Assembly: GCF_023276655.1 (NCBI RefSeq)
Contig: NZ_JALGRK010000001.1
Span: 763,501 to 827,500, forward strand
Length of the DNA: 64,000 bases
Direction: 5' to 3'
Origin: Olsenella intestinalis
GTDB lineage: Bacteria; Actinomycetota; Coriobacteriia; Coriobacteriales; Atopobiaceae
Each line of letters opens with the position of its first letter. The stretch's first letter is position 1. Of this stretch, positions 34,101 through 39,669 are shown piece by piece. A model generated the notes under the pieces. That model saw only the letters and a list, made by a program, of their open reading frames with translations, did no database searches and was not told the DNA's origin. The position numbers and the translations under genes were made by a program.

Positions 34101-36450
34101 CACGGTCGCCCGCCGTGCCGTGCAGCTCGCCTGGGACGCGACCGAGGGGGCGGCGGGCTTCGCCTTCACCTACGACGGAGCCGCCCACGGCGTCGACGCC
34201 GCGGTCGCCAACCGCTTCGGCGACGACGACGTGACGGTCGCCTCCTACCAGTCCAACCGCGCCACCTCGGCCGGCGCCTACACGGCCCGCGCCCTCTCGC
34301 TCGGCGGGACCAAGGCGGCCAACTACGCGATCGACCCGGCCGCCGACGGCGCCGCCACCACGCAGGCCTGGCAGATCGACGTGGCCGACAACCGCCTCAC
34401 CGCCGGGCGCGACGCCGGCGAGGGCACCTTCGCGCCGGCCATCGCCGGCTGGACCTACGGCGACATTCCGAGCGCGCCGAGCGCCCAGGCCCTCTTCGGC
34501 CAGGGCTGGCTCGCCTACGAGTACAAGCCCGCCGACGCCGCGGACGACGCCTGGACCACGGCCGTGCCCTCCGCCGCGGGCGACTACCTCGTCCGCGCCC
34601 ACGTCCCGGCCACGTCCGACTACCGCGAGCTCGTGAGCGCGACGACGCCCTTCACCATCGCGCGCCGCCCGGTCACGGTCGTCGCCGACGACAAGAGCTC
34701 CGGCTACGGCATGCAGACCGCGCCGCTGACCTTCTCCGTCACGTCCGGCAGTGTCGTGGCCGGCGACGAGGAGAGCCTGGCCTTCACGCCCACCTGCGAC
34801 GTCACGCCCACCTCCATGGTCAGCACCTATCCCATCGACCTCGGCTACACGGCCAACGCCAACTACGACGTCACGGCCGAGGCGGGCACCTACACCGTCA
34901 GCCGCGCCAACCTCAACGTGGCCGCCGCCGACACGACCGCCACCTACGACGCGGCGCCCCACGGCATCTCCGTCCAGGTCGCCGAGACCCTCACCCCGGA
35001 TGAGGTCACGGTCTGGTACTCCACGGCCCCGCTCGACCCCGCCACCTATGCCTCCGTGCCCGTCAAGGGAGAGGAGCAGCCGGGCCAGGCCTACCGCACC
35101 ACCGACCCGCTCGACCCCTCGGTCTCCCAGACCTCCGCGGGCGAGAAGAGCGTCAACTACCTCGTCGAGACCGCCAACTACACGCCAACTCCCATGGTCG
35201 GCACCAAGGTGACCCGCGTCGAGCGCGCCCCGCTCACGGTCACCGCCCTCGACGCCAGCGTGACCTTCGGTGACGCCCCCGCCGACGACGGCGCCACCTA
35301 CGAGGGCTTCGTCGAGGGCGAGGGGACGGCCTCCGGACCCGAGCCCGGCGTCCTCGACGGCACGCTCGCCTTCGCCCACGCCTACCAGCGCTACGGCAAC
35401 GTCGGCGACTACGCCATCACGCCCTCCGGTCTCACGTCCGCCAACTATGACATCACCTACGTGCCCGGCACGCTCAGCGTCCAGCCGCGCCAGATCCAGG
35501 ACGCCTGGCTCACGCTTGATCCCGACAGCCTCGTCCACACCGGCGCCATGCTCAAGCCCGGCATCGCCCTCACCATGCCCGCGGACGCAGGCACGGGCGA
35601 CGCCGCCGACGCCCGCGACTGGGACCTCGTCGAGGGCCGCGACTTCGAGCTCTCCGGCACCTCCGCCTCCGCCGAGTTCGGCACCCACGAGTTCACGCTC
35701 GCGGGCACCGGCAACTTCGCGGGCGAGCTCTCGCGCAGCTGGCGCGTCACCGGCAAGCGCACCGAGGTCGGCCGCGGCGCCATCGGCGACGGCGAGGGTG
35801 TCCTCGAGACCGACGTGCTCGTCGACGGCATCACCATCGAGGTCGAGGGCCTCACGGTGGAGCTCCTGCGCAGCCTCCTCACCCCCGAGGAGCTCGCCGA
35901 GGTCGAGGCGGGCGCCACCGGCGTCCTCTACCTCCAGGTCCAGCGCGTGGACAAGCTGGCGGCCGAGGACGAGGACCCGACCGTCGCCAAGTTCGAGGAG
36001 CTCGGCGCCACGCCCGCGCTCAGGCTCGACGTCACGCTCTGGAAGCAGGTCGGCTCCCACGCTGCGACGCAGATCACCGACACCGGCGGGCCCGAGGTCA
36101 CGATCACCTTCGACGTGCCCGAGGACATCGTAACCGCGCCCGCGGGCTTCGAGCGCTCCTTCTGGGGCGTCCGCGCCCACGAGGGCGAGGCCAAGGTCCT
36201 CTGCGGTCCGAGCACGGACCTGAAGGTCGTCATGGGCTCCAACCTCTTCAGCGGCTTCACGGTCGGCTACCGCGACGAGGAGCTCCCGTCCGGCCAGGGC
36301 GACGGCACGCTGCCGGCGGGCCCGCTCGAGGTAATCGCGGCGCGCCTCGCGCCCACCGGCGACGCGACGCCGACGCTCGCCGTCCTCGCGGTTGCCCTCG
36401 CGGGCGCCGGGGCGCTCGCCTACGGCCGCCGTCGCCGCCGCGACAGGTAA
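22111..36450 (+). CDS. Giant sortase-anchored surface protein: subtilase-like, ricin-type, InlB and MBG/Ig-like repeats
   Basis: The protein has 4779 residues. ATG 22111 is chosen because AGGAG lies 6 bases upstream; a TTG at 22078 lacks one. Order: basic tail; signal anchor about 47-66 (HVALSVVLTASLVVAGL); Ala/Glu-rich coiled coil (about 100-200); S8-like domain with Asp328 (VALVDTG), His353 (DNGHGTAM), Asn437 (AAGNSG) and Ser485 (STSQAAAAM); ricin-like beta-trefoil (about 541-718); four InlB/Listeria-Bacteroides repeats (about 722-1072), each ending KTLYAKW-like; then some 3400 residues of MBG/YDG-type Ig modules. The C-terminus has LAPTG, a hydrophobic helix and GRRRRRDR, a sortase signal of LAxTG type. 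It probably reaches far from the wall as an adhesin; proteolysis is uncertain because the usual GTSxAxP is STSQAAA. Confidence 0.9.
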   Translation: MVDNASRHAGHNDNRSPKRTPRHFKTPQHLRPDETPTPSGRRGVRPWHVALSVVLTASLVVAGLHTDAIADVLGLSATSEPEQVTETTQPAANDAATADVTGAAASGASEELASAERETEETGRAAAEEAAREADEAAAREAEQAAAAAEAQPAEAASPAQPAEQPAQSQAPAQADPAAEAEARARAEAEAKAKAEEQARRDAFELAPEGVDEGIAAGKDFSSQRLLIAGVSREQLTPATRVLSEHAGMFLTQFDTADKARNAYLFYKGKLGAALVEPDTTISAAEGAGSSDAVAPGQMSESDNPLAELNAELPGAAPSGNYTVALVDTGYAGAGVVDSAAVLGTSAADDNGHGTAMAERILEAHPGARIVSIKALGADGRGTVSSVYAAIEYARAAGADVINLSLSAWRRADNEVVADAIDEAVREGSIVVGAAGNSGTDASYTIPGGVASALVMGACDDSGARIASSNFGATVDAYGKATSTSQAAAAMTGWLSANQVGPDWQERVAAAIADGTFSDGGAFAKPEQPAEPAPEAADNGFHAAASLVDGGYYFICPYNGGGKLYPITYDASTATQIVSGSTGVKVWIDSRNFETDGWSDGWFFQLKKASNGDWSIFIPQAPTYVVGVGAAAREQYLKCYSYNNSTLGRQTWEIDEGTGDNAGRYILRLHDRWRVMWSLTGSSGTISSSNTALYTWGESYTYDNTPFNQWSMFKFVRVVQKVKFASGGGSGTMTDQTFNVGEATAIKANTFTKKGYSFSKWSDGSKTYTDGQTITNPNGNREHNASKTFTAQWTANDYAFTLDPDADNVTQTQTGLYYRYDTNKYYSDAAHTKEISKVAVPTRTGYTFGGYYTEKDGGGTQYVASDGSVTNSPYNSVAENKTLYAKWTLNTYTVAYNLDGGTHGATHPTSATYDSEFTVSNPTKRGNGFAGWNVTGMDSISHFYGDSTTTATSIASTKATTFKNLRATSGTVTFKALWNLNTPTITLDSQSATTAGTSAVYFKWSENAYYSDASRTTQIASIQEPTRTGYSFEGYYTEPNGGGTRYIDENGAFVNDLYSAVTGDTTLYAKWTTNTFTVDDIAEQTYTGAAVTPALTVRGTADGQTSVIALNSDYTATFVDNVAAGTATVTVNGKGNFAFADPVIKTFRIAKADGLKVTKTEYSGTYDGAAHASTVAVAPTTPDAGTIYYATVELDDSNYRTAGSTTAPSFTDAGTHTTYFYIDGVNYRPATGTLTTTIDTRPVTVVGATGIERVYDGTTAVGVDASLASLEASSGSRGLLPSDAASVSLAGSATGVAASKDAGTRAVTVSGFSLAGERAANYTIEQPGDVTVQITQRSLSFTWPSTNSFTYDRAQKSFNVTGVETGVAGESFAVTGYESAGVTTAAATDVGAYTSRVASIAAGANTSADNYAWEDAATRSAAWSITKADASALPVSARDASATYNAAAHQLPAVTVDEGYANDAVVTYSYTDDAGAAQVATADYKGTLLSGAWPAFAAAGEHVVTYTVSSANYADATGSAKVTVTKAPLSVAGATAVTKQYDGGGDVTLEGGELSGVMAADAGRVTLVAPTAATIDGSTFDAADAPYPVTPAAPYAIAGDAAANYELAQPTLSVTVKPRTVSLAWSTADSFTYDGAEKSYAAPSVGNTVGSDSLEAVFEAGTNVATDAGTYTARVASLTATGSAKVGNYTFNASDASHAWYIGTGTLTLTVEPIALTYGDAVPAKGDAAVVLKAASGLAPKDTLESAVSSWEFECTYTQGAPVDTYRARVKNAVSANYQIAYQDADVTVAKRPVTFEWAASDFSYDGTPKAYTGASVAASSVYGSDDVTVGGYQGNVATEAGSYTATVTSLAGAKASNYQIGEASGASHAWEIAKVANTWVAAPAIAGWTYGKAASAPTATPRFGGPVTFEYKRASDPDSAYATTVPTEAGDYVMRASVAGSEDYAPLASTTNFSIAKARITVTGDNQSTAREEALVSNLTYTVSGDFVAADADALRALVRVDTDANKDHAGVYDITPAYAGAAAANYDVTFAKGAYTVRRNDVTVSAEGFSGDYDAQPHAIAVTTKKASDGTLVTAGHIYYTTNADGFGADVDAKVQALRTTRDEDYPSAVAAIEAALAGRAGVTQESPAFTNQSSNTVRFLVVSSDTTPDVFAGSRQVDIARKPLTVTATDKTITYGDAPANAGVTSTALAGAETLQGLGEMTFSYNYAQYQDVAGGSFQIVPAIASPAAAADNYDITYVPGTLTVARRTVDVTWPAQAEYPFTGAPQTVTATLGNVVNADDVTVGSYADNVGTAQAAHTASVAALAGAKAANYQLPASTAFAWAITAATNRVTSVSIEGWTYGESPKAPSCTADFGASSATFSYYTKAGESFVPVSGTPRDAGTYYVAASIAATADYGAAGTATADYAEFQIAKRPITVTADTKGSMYGEPTAAITHTLSGGTVAAGDDLGVTIQITDSRGQGVSSLTSTSPADAYALTPTVANANYDATCVPGTYTISKTPMAVEATGWEGAYDGSAHTVSVLPAIPTQATVTYSITSAADARDHGQSAPPAFTDAGTYTVYYHVASDNYAPSPQSGELTVRIDKVALTATARSASITYGEAPTDPGIAYDGFVNGETVAVFGESAPANAIAYEQYGNVGTFDITPSGPAETTNYVVTYAKGALTVARRPVTLAWSQSAFAYDEAEHSVSAAVQKAREADDVSVSAYDGTTAATASGAYSATATAISGASAGNYELSATTNATQVWTISRSANEWVTQPAVEGWTYDGTSHAAPQAASRFTAGGEVTFQYKAAGAPDSALSSEPPTQAGDYVMRATAPGSGSYDTLSTDVPFTVAKQPLTVKADEKSSDYLSAPAELTYTVEGLQNSDELGVDLAVTDAAGQPTAILASSPAGAYTVTPSVTNAAALNNYDVTCVAGTYTVVAPTVGASAHGYEVTYDAAPHGIEVALDRVLGAGEATTYYSTVPLTAASLSDNTVPKTTNPADPSVTQTEAGSKTVYWYVDAANYTITPVSGEATVTVQRRALRVTAHDVAITYGEAPAGTGVTYEGFAPGESETSGALLGTIAYSFDYAQGQDVADGAFHVTPLGVYGANYDVTFVPGTLSVSRRVAQLSWSGGPFTYNGAPQSVAAVVANAYPGDDVVPGGYAQAVATDAGSYRAAATSLSGAKADNYDMRGATGTEYDWQILQAPNAIGAVGVAGWTFDGTSHASPSATATWGQSTMAFEYAQNPAGPYAGEPPVAAGTYYVRAQVAETNNWAAATSAPAELVIAKAPVTVTARDYSREYEEGLSHDGLFSEASLGTPSAYDVAGLVPGDELEVTLDLAYPPAEVDSTRGYPVGSYAITPSWVDNPNYAVEGRAGTLRITPSGAMDVVAEGYSAAYDGRPHTITATPTKAGVTMYYAAFELNASNYLTGSTNPLDPQIMRTEAGTTRVYYYAHSDNYDDVAGSKEVNVTRAPLTVTANNKTITYGEEPAHAGVTYAGLVATETPESLGLNPTVTVGYAQGGDAGTYAITPSGLVLSNYDVTYASGTLTVDRRPATFAWEGDSFVYDATTHEATARVANAFGTDDVTCSSYEGNAAIGAGSYTARVTALGGAKAKNYLLDPDEPTASHAWEVTQAPNAASVAIAGWTYGRRDATANAPRATATWGAATATFQYRAADAGEGAWSDAVPTQAGSYLVRATVPETTDYAGATSEPATFQVARAPITISASDASRRYDPAATHDSLHALLRDPDVQGSYVAGDDLGLGLDLAPGDADGTYPYGTYAVTPTWNSNPNYDATIVAATLSITKTDITISSRGYAGTYDARPHSIAVTTSLGPAETSQARVYYATRLFSEIIEGYDTLVAGVNNPDPDVSNANLLTLKALLSDAQHDGKVFSAAPECVNAGVQDVHFLIVSRNYNPDAIVGTRTIRIDKAPLAGTLADARVTYGDATPAAVDVSYAGFKGSDTAASVSAPTFSFGGYAPGADAGTYTVTATPVASLNYEPTYTTSTLTVARRAVQLAWDATEGAAGFAFTYDGAAHGVDAAVANRFGDDDVTVASYQSNRATSAGAYTARALSLGGTKAANYAIDPAADGAATTQAWQIDVADNRLTAGRDAGEGTFAPAIAGWTYGDIPSAPSAQALFGQGWLAYEYKPADAADDAWTTAVPSAAGDYLVRAHVPATSDYRELVSATTPFTIARRPVTVVADDKSSGYGMQTAPLTFSVTSGSVVAGDEESLAFTPTCDVTPTSMVSTYPIDLGYTANANYDVTAEAGTYTVSRANLNVAAADTTATYDAAPHGISVQVAETLTPDEVTVWYSTAPLDPATYASVPVKGEEQPGQAYRTTDPLDPSVSQTSAGEKSVNYLVETANYTPTPMVGTKVTRVERAPLTVTALDASVTFGDAPADDGATYEGFVEGEGTASGPEPGVLDGTLAFAHAYQRYGNVGDYAITPSGLTSANYDITYVPGTLSVQPRQIQDAWLTLDPDSLVHTGAMLKPGIALTMPADAGTGDAADARDWDLVEGRDFELSGTSASAEFGTHEFTLAGTGNFAGELSRSWRVTGKRTEVGRGAIGDGEGVLETDVLVDGITIEVEGLTVELLRSLLTPEELAEVEAGATGVLYLQVQRVDKLAAEDEDPTVAKFEELGATPALRLDVTLWKQVGSHAATQITDTGGPEVTITFDVPEDIVTAPAGFERSFWGVRAHEGEAKVLCGPSTDLKVVMGSNLFSGFTVGYRDEELPSGQGDGTLPAGPLEVIAARLAPTGDATPTLAVLAVALAGAGALAYGRRRRRDR
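27739..35487 (+). repeat. Six-fold super-repeat of five MBG/Ig-like modules within the giant gene
   Basis: Six landmarks reading GWTYG or GWTF/YDG occur near 27775, 29140, 30411, 31720, 33003 and 34447, spaced 1271-1444 bases. Each is followed in the same order by: a xxFxYK..AGDYxVRA module; an ITVTA..NYDVT module; a YDGxPHxI module with YYxT and a bulky aromatic end; an LTVTA..ITYGxAP..NYDITYxPGTLTV module; and a W..FxYDG..DDVTVxxY..AGSYTA..GAKAxNY module. The copies diverge in sequence, so this is an old duplication of a five-domain block of about 425-480 residues, with partial modules before (from about 25330) and after. Confidence 0.8.
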
Positions 36451-36473
36451 CGGCACGTCCGACAGAGCTACCC

Positions 36474-36513
36474 ATGCGGGCCGGGGATTGACTCCCCGGC
36501 CCGCATCTTAGTT
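36474..36513 (+). terminator. Intrinsic terminator of the giant surface-protein gene
   Basis: ATGCGGGCCGGGG (from 36474) pairs perfectly with CCCCGGCCCGCAT (to 36506) around a 7-base loop, followed by CTTAGTTT. It lies 24 bases after the stop codon. Confidence 0.85.
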
Positions 36514-36540
36514 TCATTCATCGTCCCATCCGCGTGCGAC

Positions 36541-36571
36541 AAAAAATGGCGGCCCGGATCTTCGGGCCGCC
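36541..36571 (-). terminator. Intrinsic terminator of the leftward aldolase gene
   Basis: GGCGGCCCG (36548-36556) and CGGGCCGCC (36563-36571) form a perfect 9-bp stem. On the minus strand it runs into six T (complement of AAAAAA at 36541-36546), about 35 bases after the aldolase stop. Confidence 0.85.
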
Positions 36572-36604
36572 CAAGGCGAGTGGGGGGTCAATGCTGTTCC
36601 AGCG

Positions 36605-37456
36605 CTATGCCTTTCCCTTTGAGCCGAGGTTCTCCATGTGGCTCATCACCACGTCGCGAATCTCGTTCATCGCCGCGCGCGCGGGCTTCTTGGGGTCAAA
36701 GGTCTCGGGACGCTCTGCCATGAACCCCATGTAGCCATGGGTGAATGCCTGGCGAAGCTCGGTGGCATAGTTCACCTTGCAGATGCCGTTGGAGATGGCT
36801 TCTGCCACCTGGTCGTCCGGAACGCCTGAGGTGCCGTGCAGCACCAGGGGAACGTCCACTTTCGACCGGATCTCTCTCAACACACCCTGCTCGATGTGGG
36901 GAGTCCCCTTGTAGACGCCATGTGCGGTGCCGACGCCCACGGCCAGGCTCGTACAATTCGTCTGCTGTACGAACTCCTGCGCCTCGTCGGGATCCGTATA
37001 GGGATTCTCATCCTCTACGGACGGGCCGTCATCCTCCTTGCCGCCAACCTTTCCGAGCTCCGCTTCCACGGGAATCTCTAACGGTCGGGCAACCTTGGTG
37101 ACCGATGACGTGAGTGCAATGTTGTCGAGGAACGAGTCGTGCGACCCGTCGATCATGACGGAGGTATAGCCCGCGTGCATCGCCTCCACGCAGCGATCGA
37201 ATCCGTCACCGTGATCCAGGTGGATGGCGACGGGCACCGAGGCTTGTTCGGCGGCAACGCGCGCCATCGCATGGAAGTAGTCGAGAGAGGCGTACTTAAC
37301 GGTGCCGGGGGTCGTCTGCATGATGACGGGGGAGTGCGATGCCTCGGCGGCCTCGATAACGGCCATCACGAACTCGAGGCTCTCGACGTTGAACGCCCCG
37401 ACGGCGTAATGGCCGTCCTGGGCGCGAAGCAGCATGTCCTTGGTGGTGACGAGCAT
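36605..37456 (-). CDS. kbaY: Class II tagatose/fructose-bisphosphate aldolase
   Basis: The 283-residue zinc aldolase splits tagatose 1,6-bisphosphate (or fructose 1,6-bisphosphate) to DHAP and glyceraldehyde 3-phosphate. Zinc/active-site segments are AIHLDHGDGFD, VGVGTAHGVYKGTPH and LVLHGTSGVPDD, and NYATELR binds phosphate. The length and GatY/KbaY-like sequence, plus its place in the GalNAc island, favour the tagatose enzyme; Fba activity cannot be excluded. ATG 37456 has GAGAAGGG upstream. It is divergent from the DeoR regulator, with TTTCG-type operator clusters between them and its own terminator downstream. Confidence 0.85.
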   Translation of the reverse strand: MLVTTKDMLLRAQDGHYAVGAFNVESLEFVMAVIEAAEASHSPVIMQTTPGTVKYASLDYFHAMARVAAEQASVPVAIHLDHGDGFDRCVEAMHAGYTSVMIDGSHDSFLDNIALTSSVTKVARPLEIPVEAELGKVGGKEDDGPSVEDENPYTDPDEAQEFVQQTNCTSLAVGVGTAHGVYKGTPHIEQGVLREIRSKVDVPLVLHGTSGVPDDQVAEAISNGICKVNYATELRQAFTHGYMGFMAERPETFDPKKPARAAMNEIRDVVMSHMENLGSKGKA

Positions 37457-37522
37457 GTTCCGACCCTTCTCTTGTGCCGGGAAGAGACCCGGCCCCCTTC
37501 TTCTCGCCGCAATTCTACGAAG

Positions 37523-37674
37523 ACTTTCGTTTTCGGTTTTTGTTTTCGATTTCGAAACTGCATAGATTTGAAAGGCAAAACGTTGTTCATTTGCTTTTGA
37601 AAGCGAAATGCGTGCACATTCCCCTAAACCGTCCATCAGTCCCCTAAGGGAAGAAAAGGCGTATACTTTCGTTT
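37523..37674. promoter_or_regulatory. TTTCG-type operator clusters between kbaY and the DeoR gene
   Basis: Three groups of TTTCG-like units are seen: 37523-37560 (TTTCG, TTTCGG, TTTTCG, TTTCG in a row, all T-rich on one strand), 37591-37608 on the other strand (CATTTCGCTTTC), and 37665-37674 (ACTTTCGTTT) overlapping a -10-like TATACT (37662-37667). Runs of TTTCR/TTTYR units are the known style of AgaR-type DeoR operators. TCCCCTAA also repeats at 37620 and 37640, exactly 20 bases apart. Confidence 0.6.
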
Positions 37675-37744
37675 AAGAAAAGGAAAAGAAACACAGGTGC
37701 TCCACAAGCGGCACAATTACTGGGGTAGGTGGACGGGAGGCTCC

Positions 37745-38554
37745 ATGGTGCAGGGGGACGATCCAAGCCGGCAGAAGCTCTACGTTGAGGAGCGTCGCGC
37801 GGCGATTCTGTCGATGCTCGAGCAGGCCTCCTCGATCCAGGTCTCGCAGATCGCCGAGGCCTTCGGTGTCTCCCGGGTGACGGCTCGTGCCGACCTCGAC
37901 GCCCTCGAGCGCGACGGCAAGCTCAGGCGCACGCACGGCGGGGCGGTCTCGCTCTCCAAGACCCTGACGGTCTCAATCCAGGATGCGCGCGTCAACGTTA
38001 ACGTCGGCGCCAAGCGGGCAATCGCGCTCGCGGCGGCGTCGCTGGTGTCTGACGGAGACTCGATCCTCGTCGATTCCGGTACCACGGCACTCGAGTTCGT
38101 CCGCGCGCTCACGGGACGCTGTGGCGTCACCGTCGTGACCGATGACTTCACGGTCGCCGAGTACGTGGATCGCTCCATGCCGGACATGGACGTCATCATG
38201 CTCGGCGGCTCCCTCAGGAAGGGTCACCGCTACACGTGCGGTCCCCTGACTCTCTCGGCTCTGGGCATGCTCCATCCCGACAAGGCGTTCGTCGTTCCCA
38301 CGGCGCTCGTTCCGCACCGCGGGCTCATGACCAACTACCAGGGGATGGCCGAGCTCAAGAGGGCTTTCCTGTCCGCCGCTGACACAACGGTCGCCCTGCT
38401 TGACTACGCCAAGGTGGGTGCATCCGGGCTGATGTGCTTCGGTCTGATGGATGACCTCGACGTTCTTGTGTGCGACGCCGATCCCGAGGGGTTGCTCGCC
38501 GAAGAGGCCGCCGAGAAGAGCGTTCGTCTCGTCGTCGCCGATCCGGTGGCTTGA
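37745..38554 (+). CDS. DeoR/GlpR-family sugar-phosphate-responsive regulator, AgaR-like
   Basis: The 269-residue cytosolic repressor has an N-terminal helix-turn-helix, QVSQIAEAFGVSRVTARADLD, followed by LRRTHGGAV, the DeoR-family hallmark. The C-terminal sugar-phosphate (isomerase-like) domain contains ILVDSGTTALEFVRAL and MLGGSLRKGHRYTCGP. In this island it most likely senses a GalNAc/tagatose phosphate and controls kbaY and itself through the TTTCG clusters. ATG 37745 follows GGGAGG; an in-frame ATG at 37697 has no ribosome site. Codons AEKSV near the C-terminus carry CGAGAAGAGC (38512-38521). It converges on the PfkB gene. Confidence 0.87.
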   Translation: MVQGDDPSRQKLYVEERRAAILSMLEQASSIQVSQIAEAFGVSRVTARADLDALERDGKLRRTHGGAVSLSKTLTVSIQDARVNVNVGAKRAIALAAASLVSDGDSILVDSGTTALEFVRALTGRCGVTVVTDDFTVAEYVDRSMPDMDVIMLGGSLRKGHRYTCGPLTLSALGMLHPDKAFVVPTALVPHRGLMTNYQGMAELKRAFLSAADTTVALLDYAKVGASGLMCFGLMDDLDVLVCDADPEGLLAEEAAEKSVRLVVADPVA

Positions 38555-38568
38555 TCTGTCCGGGCTGG

Positions 38569-39501
38569 CTAGGCGATCCTCTCGACGCGCGTCTCGGCAA
38601 GGAGCTCGCGCGCGACCGCGGCGTCGAAGTGACCCGTGGAAGCGGAGAGGCAGTTTGCCGTGGCGCAGCTCATGGCATAGGCGAGCAGCTCGTCCGCCGG
38701 CATCGAGCGCGCCATTCCTGCGGCAAAGGCCCCAACCATCGTGTCGCCTGCGCCCACGGGGTTCACGACGTCAATCGCGGGTGCAACGCCCCTGAACGTC
38801 CCCTCGGCACAGGACATGATGGCGCCCTTCGAGCCCAGAGACACGACTACGCGCTCGACGCCGCGCTCACGCAGCGCCTCGGCCGCCGCGACGACCTCCT
38901 CTGTTGACGAAACGGTTCTGCCTAGGAGCTGGCCGATCTCGTCGGTGTTCGGCTTGACCATCGTAGGCCGCTCCTCGATCCCGCGTGCAAGAAGCTCGCC
39001 GGAGGCGTCCACAATGACGGGCGTTCCCGTGTTGCGGATGCTGCGGACGAGCGCCGCATATGAGTCGGAGCCAAAGCCCGCGGGCACGCTTCCGTTGATG
39101 GTGACCACGTCGGCAGTCGAGAGGAGCTCGTCGACCTTGCTTGAGAGGCGCTCCACGTCATCGGAGCTCACCGGGCTTCCCGGCTCGAGAAACTCTGTTG
39201 AGCGTCCGTCGGGCTCGAGGACGTTGACACAACAGCGCGTTTCTCCTTCGACACGGACGAAACACTCGCTGATGCCATCCTCAAGGAGCAGTTCGCGTAG
39301 AAGCTTGCCGTTGTTGCCACCGCAGAACCCTGTTGCGATGACGTCCTCGCCGCAGGTCGCTATCGCCCGTGACGCGTTGAGGCCCTTGCCTCCCGCGACG
39401 TTGATGCATTGGCGAACGCGCATGACGGTGCCGTCAATCAGGGGCTCAGAGAGCTGGTAGGCCTTGTCGATGGACGTGTTTGGGGTGATGGTGAGAATCA
39501 T
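38569..39501 (-). CDS. PfkB-family kinase, tagatose-6-phosphate kinase / 1-phosphofructokinase type
   Basis: The 310-residue ribokinase-fold enzyme starts MILTITPNTSIDKAY as in FruK/LacC. It has GGKGLNASRAI near residue 40, the VKPNTDEIGQLLGR signature, and NPVGAGDTMVGAF with catalytic Asp253. In a GalNAc pathway the expected step is tagatose 6-phosphate to tagatose 1,6-bisphosphate, feeding the aldolase; fructose 1-phosphate is possible by sequence alone. ATG 39501 has GAGAGGAC upstream. A good leftward promoter with an ACCAGT operator inside its spacer lies at 39553-39582. Confidence 0.85.
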   Translation of the reverse strand: MILTITPNTSIDKAYQLSEPLIDGTVMRVRQCINVAGGKGLNASRAIATCGEDVIATGFCGGNNGKLLRELLLEDGISECFVRVEGETRCCVNVLEPDGRSTEFLEPGSPVSSDDVERLSSKVDELLSTADVVTINGSVPAGFGSDSYAALVRSIRNTGTPVIVDASGELLARGIEERPTMVKPNTDEIGQLLGRTVSSTEEVVAAAEALRERGVERVVVSLGSKGAIMSCAEGTFRGVAPAIDVVNPVGAGDTMVGAFAAGMARSMPADELLAYAMSCATANCLSASTGHFDAAVARELLAETRVERIA

Positions 39502-39552
39502 GCGGGCGTCCTCTCCACTGAATTCGACCGTGTGACTGCTTACGAGTTTCAG

Positions 39553-39582
39553 TGAATAGACGAAATTGATACCAGTTGTCAA
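39553..39582 (-). promoter_or_regulatory. PfkB kinase promoter with embedded GntR-type operator
   Basis: On the minus strand TTGACA (39582-39577) and TATTCA (39558-39553) are 18 bases apart. The 11-base site TTGATACCAGT (39566-39576, complement ACTGGTATCAA) fills the spacer, so a bound regulator would block RNA polymerase. The half-site ACTGGT is the style of HutC/NagR-type GntR operators. Confidence 0.65.
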
Positions 39583-39658
39583 GAATCGGGTTTCGTCGGT
39601 CTTGGGGAGTGGAAGAGGCCAGTTGCGCTCAAAGCGCTCTCCGCTTGCGGAAAAACTC

Positions 39659-39669
39659 ACTGGTATCAA
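39659..39669. promoter_or_regulatory. Second ACTGGTATCAA site
   Basis: Exact inverted copy of the 11-base site at 39566-39576. The centre-to-centre distance of 93 bases is near nine helical turns, compatible with DNA looping by one GntR-type repressor. Confidence 0.55.

Noticed and set aside
27739-35487. Repeats in the giant gene as a CRISPR array or satellite DNA
   Set aside because: Units are long, diverged, in frame and coding for Ig-like modules; there are no short identical repeats with unique spacers. No CRISPR array was seen anywhere in the window.
25102-36456. A 3784-codon open frame antisense to the giant surface gene
   Set aside because: It is the codon-aligned complement of the sense gene and exists only because TTA, CTA and TCA codons are absent. 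The product is low-complexity, with no ribosome site or recognisable domains.
38569-39501. Calling the PfkB kinase fruK of a fructose operon
   Set aside because: There is no fructose-type PTS or fruR beside it; the surrounding genes form a GalNAc/tagatose pathway, so a tagatose-6-phosphate role is likelier, though not proven.
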